DNA of 43,067 nucleotides from Clostridia bacterium (GTDB lineage: Bacteria; Bacillota; Clostridia; Oscillospirales; CAG-382): assembly GCA_017620655.1 (NCBI GenBank), contig JAGAUT010000069.1, positions 1 to 43,067 of the forward strand. The letters run 5' to 3'. The translations under genes and the position numbers were made by a program. Shown here piece after piece: positions 39,681 to 43,067 of this stretch. Under the pieces are notes generated by a model. The model saw only the letters and a program-made list of their open reading frames with translations. It ran no database searches and was not told where the DNA came from. The first letter of the stretch is position 1. Every line of letters begins with the position of its first letter.

Positions 39681-39724
39681 TTGAGTATAAGGACACAAAA
39701 CAACAAACGAAAGGATGTTAATTT

Positions 39725-41047
39725 ATGCCAAAGATTACATTTATGGGTGCAGGAAGCACCGTGTTTGCAAAGAACGTTCTCGGCGACTGTATGCTCACAG
39801 AAGCACTCCACGATTCCGAAATCGCACTTTATGACATTGACAAGGAAAGACTTGAAGAGTCCTATGCGATGCTCACCGCCATTAACAACAAGTATAACGG
39901 CGGTAAGGCAAAGATTGAAATGTACCACGGCGTTCCCAACAGAAAGGAAGCTCTCAGAGGTGCAAACTTTGTTGTAAATGCAATTCAGGTAGGTCTTTAT
40001 GACCCCTGTACAATCCTCGACTTTGAAATTCCCAAGAAGTACGGTCTTCGTCAGACAATTGCTGACACTCTCGGCATAGGCGGTATTTTCAGAGGTCTTC
40101 GTACAATTCATGTTCTCAAGGACTTTGCAAAAGACATGGAAGAAGTATGTCCCGACGCATGGTTCCTTAACTACACAAACCCCATGGCAATTCTTTCGGG
40201 CTATATGCAGAGATACACAGGGGTTAAGACTGTCGGTCTTTGCCACAGTGTACAGGTTTGTACAAAGAGCCTTTTTGACACACTTAAGATGGAAAATGTT
40301 GAAGTGGGCAGAGAGCTTATTGCAGGTATCAACCACATGGCATGGCTTCTTGAAGTATATGACAAGGACGGCAACGACCTTTACCCCGAAATCAGAAGAA
40401 GAGCTGCAACAAGAAACGACGAAAAGCACTGGAACATGGTACGTATTGACTACATCAACAAGTTCGGTTACTACGTGACAGAATCCAGCGAACACAATGC
40501 GGAATACAACCCCTTCTACATAAAGTCAAAGTACCCCGAGCTTATCGACAGATTCGGTATTCCTCTTGACGAATATCCCAGACGTTGTGTGAATCAGATT
40601 GAGGGTTGGAAGAAGCAGAAGGAAGAAATCCTTAACGGCGGCGACATCGAACACACACGTTCCCACGAGTATGCATCCCGGATTATGGAAGCTATTACAA
40701 CAAACAAACCCTACAAAATCGGCGGCAATGTTATCAACAACGGTTTTATCACAAACCTTCCTTCCGATGCCTGCGTAGAAGTACCTTGTCTTGTTGACGG
40801 AAACGGCATTCAGGGCTGTCACGTTGGAAGACTTCCCGTTCAGCTTGCGGCAATGAACATGACAAACATCAATCCTCAGCTTCTTACAATTGAAGCGGCT
40901 GTAACAGGCAAGAAGGAACACATCTATCATGCGGCGATGCTCGATCCTCACACATCCGCCGAACTTTCGGTAGACGACATTATCAAGATGTGCGACGAAC
41001 TTTACGAAGCACACGAAAAGGCAGGCTATCCTGTTCTTTCTCTTTGA
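39725..41047 (+). CDS. melA: Alpha-galactosidase, glycoside hydrolase family 4
   Basis: This 440-residue NAD- and Mn-dependent glycosidase acts by oxidation-elimination. The N-terminal Rossmann fold starts ITFMGAGSTVFAKNVL (residues ~4-19); NYTNPMAIL (~149) and the metal-binding GLCHSVQ (~170, Cys) mark the alpha-galactosidase type of GH4 rather than the 6-phospho-glycosidase type, and INHMAW (~200) supplies the other metal-ligand His. The length is that of MelA. ATG 39725 follows AAAGGATG. No transporter is adjacent. The TGA stop lies at the edge of a 13-bp hairpin. Confidence 0.93.
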   Translation: MPKITFMGAGSTVFAKNVLGDCMLTEALHDSEIALYDIDKERLEESYAMLTAINNKYNGGKAKIEMYHGVPNRKEALRGANFVVNAIQVGLYDPCTILDFEIPKKYGLRQTIADTLGIGGIFRGLRTIHVLKDFAKDMEEVCPDAWFLNYTNPMAILSGYMQRYTGVKTVGLCHSVQVCTKSLFDTLKMENVEVGRELIAGINHMAWLLEVYDKDGNDLYPEIRRRAATRNDEKHWNMVRIDYINKFGYYVTESSEHNAEYNPFYIKSKYPELIDRFGIPLDEYPRRCVNQIEGWKKQKEEILNGGDIEHTRSHEYASRIMEAITTNKPYKIGGNVINNGFITNLPSDACVEVPCLVDGNGIQGCHVGRLPVQLAAMNMTNINPQLLTIEAAVTGKKEHIYHAAMLDPHTSAELSVDDIIKMCDELYEAHEKAGYPVLSL

Positions 41048-41124
41048 TAAAAAGAGAAAGAACCAAAGAGAAAATAATTCGGGACTGTATTTTTATCGTA
41101 AATTTATCTAAGATGCCCGAGTGC
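41033..41124 (+). repeat. 3'-end repeat element spanning the melA stop codon
   Basis: GTTCTTTCTCTTT (41033-41045) pairs perfectly with AAAGAGAAAGAAC (41051-41063); the stop codon is at the loop. The downstream part ends AGATGCCCGAGTG (41112-41124), as in the element after the GNAT gene (26177-26263). Confidence 0.7.
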
Positions 41125-41129
41125 AATTC

Positions 41130-41169
41130 ATCCCGACCACCAAACTACGGCGGTCGGGATGTTTTTTTG
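41130..41169 (+). terminator. Terminator of melA
   Basis: CATCCCGACC (41130-41139) pairs with GGTCGGGATG (41153-41162), followed by TTTTTTT. The loop ACCAAACTACGGC matches that of the ferredoxin terminator but for one base. Confidence 0.92.
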
Positions 41170-41175
41170 TTATGC

Positions 41176-41203
41176 TTGACAAAAATCGGGGAGGTAGTAT
41201 AAT
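41176..41203 (+). promoter_or_regulatory. Promoter of the copper-amine-oxidase-N-like gene
   Basis: TTGACA (41176-41181), 16-bp spacer, TATAAT (41198-41203). Confidence 0.85.
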
Positions 41204-41235
41204 GAAAGTATAGACTGAGAAAGGAATGTATTGAG

Positions 41236-41952
41236 ATGAAAAGATTTGTTTTTGCGATTTTGTGTTTAATGTGTGTATTATCATTGTTTGTGTGTGCTAA
41301 AATCACAGATGAACAGGTTGAAATTCGTTTTACAGTTGGACAAGACACCATTTTTATAAATAATCAAGAAACAAAAGTAGAAACGCCCTATATTGTTGGT
41401 GAAGGTACAACGCTTGTTCCAGTAAGAGTTATATCCGAAGCTTTCGGTGTTGAAGTTGGTTGGGATTCATCAGAGAAAAAAATATTTCTATATACTGAAG
41501 GTGAAAGTGGTCGATACATTGAATTGTGGATTGGAAGCAAAACTGTTGGCATTATGTTTTGGGAAACCGAAGTTTTACCCGAAGCACCAGAACTTAAAAA
41601 TTCAACATCTATGGTGCCCTTAAGATTTATTTGTGAGGCTTTTGGTGCTAACGTATCATACAATCCCGAAACAAAAGAAATAACAGTTATAAAACCAACC
41701 AAGGATAAAGTTGACGAAGCAAACAACAGTAAAACTTATGGAAATTACGATGCCGCATTGGAATATGGCGTGAAATTATTAGAGAATCATTTCCCGAATC
41801 TTTATACAGAACATGATAGTTCAGAATATATTTTAGTGCTCGATGCTGTTGATTATCTGAATTGGTGGTTGGTTTATTCTAAACCTCGGTATATAGATCC
41901 CGATCCCTATGATGATATTGACGATGTTACCAGAACGAGCACCATATCTTAA
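41236..41952 (+). CDS. Secreted copper-amine-oxidase-N-like (stalk domain) protein, probably truncated
   Basis: This 238-residue protein has a signal peptide (residues 1-21, ending FVCA). Residues ~30-155 carry the copper amine oxidase N-terminal domain pattern, as found in many Firmicute wall proteins: INNQETKVETPYIVGEGTTLVPVRVISEAFGVEVGWDSSEKKIFL and a second VPLRFICEAFGANVSYNPETKEITV. Despite the name this domain has no oxidase activity by itself. Residues after ~210 (YIDPDPYDDIDDVTRTSTIS) look like a foreign end running into the recombinase gene on the other strand, so the original 3' end was probably lost. Codon use is AT-richer than in the rest of the window. Confidence 0.75.
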   Translation: MKRFVFAILCLMCVLSLFVCAKITDEQVEIRFTVGQDTIFINNQETKVETPYIVGEGTTLVPVRVISEAFGVEVGWDSSEKKIFLYTEGESGRYIELWIGSKTVGIMFWETEVLPEAPELKNSTSMVPLRFICEAFGANVSYNPETKEITVIKPTKDKVDEANNSKTYGNYDAALEYGVKLLENHFPNLYTEHDSSEYILVLDAVDYLNWWLVYSKPRYIDPDPYDDIDDVTRTSTIS

Positions 41953-43067
41953 ACCGTTGCGAATGTACGTCATTTCCTTGAATGACGAGGAAACTTTAAT
42001 CTTCATTTCCAACCTCATTTCGGTTGCGGTTACAGGCACTACATCAATTCTGTCAACAAGTGTTTTAACTAAATTATCAACTGCATCCTTATCCATATCA
42101 CTGTCGGGGTCGTACATTTTTTTGAACATTTTTTTTATGTCTTGAAGACTTTTAAAATAATCACTTTCATCCTTCACAGAATTTTCAAGAGCGAAAAGTT
42201 CTTCCTCAAGTTGACTGATGAAAACATTTTGTTAACCATTTCTTTCCTTAAACTCTTGTTTTGTAATAATATCTTCCTCAAGAAGTTCAAGAAGTTTATT
42301 TCGTCTGTTTCTTTCTTTTTCAAGTTGTGATTTAAGGGATTGAACTTTTCTTTGATTAACAGTATCTTTATCACTTTCTTGATAGATTTGGATGAAGGAA
42401 TCAACATATTCTTCAATATTTTCCATTATGTTTTTGAAGTAATCTCCAAGCATCGTGTAGAGGTCACTTTCCATAATAGCAATGGATTCACAACTTTTTG
42501 CACCGAACCTTCTTTTTTCGCTACAAAGCCATTGATAAACTTGTTCACCTTTTGACTTTTTATTTGAAAAGTTAGTTCTCCAATATGGTTTCTTGTGTAC
42601 CTTACACCAAACCTTTCCTGTGAAAACACTTTTATCTTTAAAAGAACGTTCACGACTTTTTATTGCAGTACTACGTTCTCTAAAAATTTCGTTGCATCTT
42701 TCCCATAAATCTTCATCGACAATAGCAGGGACAACTTCACCTGTTTCGTCTTTATACATTATCCATTCGTCTTCAGGAAGAAATCTTTGTTCTTTAGTAC
42801 GATAGTCAACGATTTTAACCTTGTTACCGCAATAATAACCTTTGTACTTTGGATTTTGGATTATACCGGAAATTGTATTGTGATGAATACGAGTACCGTT
42901 TCTACCACGATAACCTTTATCGTAAATCATATCTTCAATTTTTCTTGTGCTATATTCACCTGTTGCATATGTTTCAAATATGAATCGTACCATTTCGGCT
43001 TCGGGTTCATTGATAACAAGTTTACAATCATCTTTGTCATAACCGAAAATTCTACTGTTACCCATAA
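41833..43067 (-). pseudogene. Large serine recombinase, C-terminal part, interrupted by an in-frame stop
   Basis: This reads toward lower coordinates; the N-terminal resolvase domain lies beyond the right edge. From 43065: a recombinase domain (LVINEPEAEMVRFIFETYATGEYSTRKIEDMI, then NTISGIIQNPKYKGYYCGN), a zinc-ribbon (CKVHKKPYWR ... CSEKRRF) and a coiled coil (SLKSQLEKERNRRNKLLELLEE). At 42232-42234 a TAA follows KERNG. The same frame then continues QNVFISQLEEELFALENS and goes on to DNLVKTLVDRIDVVPV, normal for the family's C-terminus, until 41833. So a single nonsense codon interrupts one gene. Such enzymes move integrative elements; the AT-rich region to the right is probably that element. 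The last ~45 residues overlap the stalk-domain gene and may be junction sequence. Confidence 0.82.

Noticed and set aside
42174..42416. 80-residue minus-strand frame in the recombinase
   Set aside because: Different frame from the recombinase; the true frame continues through the TAA at 42232 without a shift.

Overview
The window looks like a chromosomal segment of a spore-forming, anaerobic, low-to-moderate GC member of the Clostridia, most likely a gut Oscillospiraceae/Ruminococcaceae-type bacterium. The evidence is Spo0A and SpoIIR, a 2[4Fe-4S] ferredoxin, a FeoAB iron(II) system, a rubrerythrin relative, an ECF riboflavin transporter under an FMN riboswitch, SLH-anchored and BspA-like surface proteins, cohesin/dockerin modules, and GltX next to a separate GlnRS. 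Codon use (many CTT, ACA, AAG) is uniform until about 41.2 kb, after which the sequence becomes AT-richer and ends in a broken site-specific recombinase.

Layout. 1-1535: 3' end of tuf, then an FMN riboswitch whose aptamer is split by about 200 bp of structured tandem repeat, then ribU. 1.6-5.0 kb: ferredoxin, a divergent WYL regulator, and a PHP phosphoesterase-HAD phosphatase pair. 5.0-7.7 kb: feoA-feoB-Cys-rich membrane protein, with two copies of an 18-bp palindrome (GGTTAG-N6-CTAACC). 7.7-11.7 kb: ribokinase, SGNH hydrolase, pyrH, frr and cdsA (uppS is missing between frr and cdsA). 11.7-24.0 kb: three large secreted proteins: a 1571-aa LRR/InlB/Big2 protein, a 480-aa protein with two cohesin-like modules and a C-terminal dockerin, and a 1936-aa protein with an N-terminal cohesin-like module, a long array of MBG/Big-like repeats and three C-terminal SLH domains. 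The last two form an operon and look like a small cell-wall scaffold. 24.0-25.5 kb (minus): M23 peptidase (SpoIIQ-like) and a rubrerythrin-like protein lacking most diiron ligands. 25.6-30.2 kb: GNAT acetyltransferase, gltX, glnS and a tiny lipoprotein with an IGGADGPT motif. 30.2-32.3 kb (minus): mnmM, a DUF559 protein, an S51 peptidase-like protein and a DUF3795 protein, interspersed with MITE-like palindromic elements that supply the last residues of two genes. 32.4-38.7 kb: a penicillin-binding protein, spo0A, ispE, spoIIR, tmcAL and an unrecognised gene, i.e. a sporulation, isoprenoid and tRNA-modification cluster. 38.8-41.0 kb: AraC regulator divergent from a GH4 alpha-galactosidase (melA). 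41.2-43.1 kb: a secreted copper-amine-oxidase-N-like protein abutting an inward-facing serine recombinase with an in-frame stop.

Two themes recur. One is cell-surface assembly (cohesin, dockerin, SLH, InlB repeats). The other is small palindromic intergenic repeats that have landed in regulatory RNA, over stop codons and in gene 3' ends. All functional statements are from reading the sequence and from known families; no database search was run.
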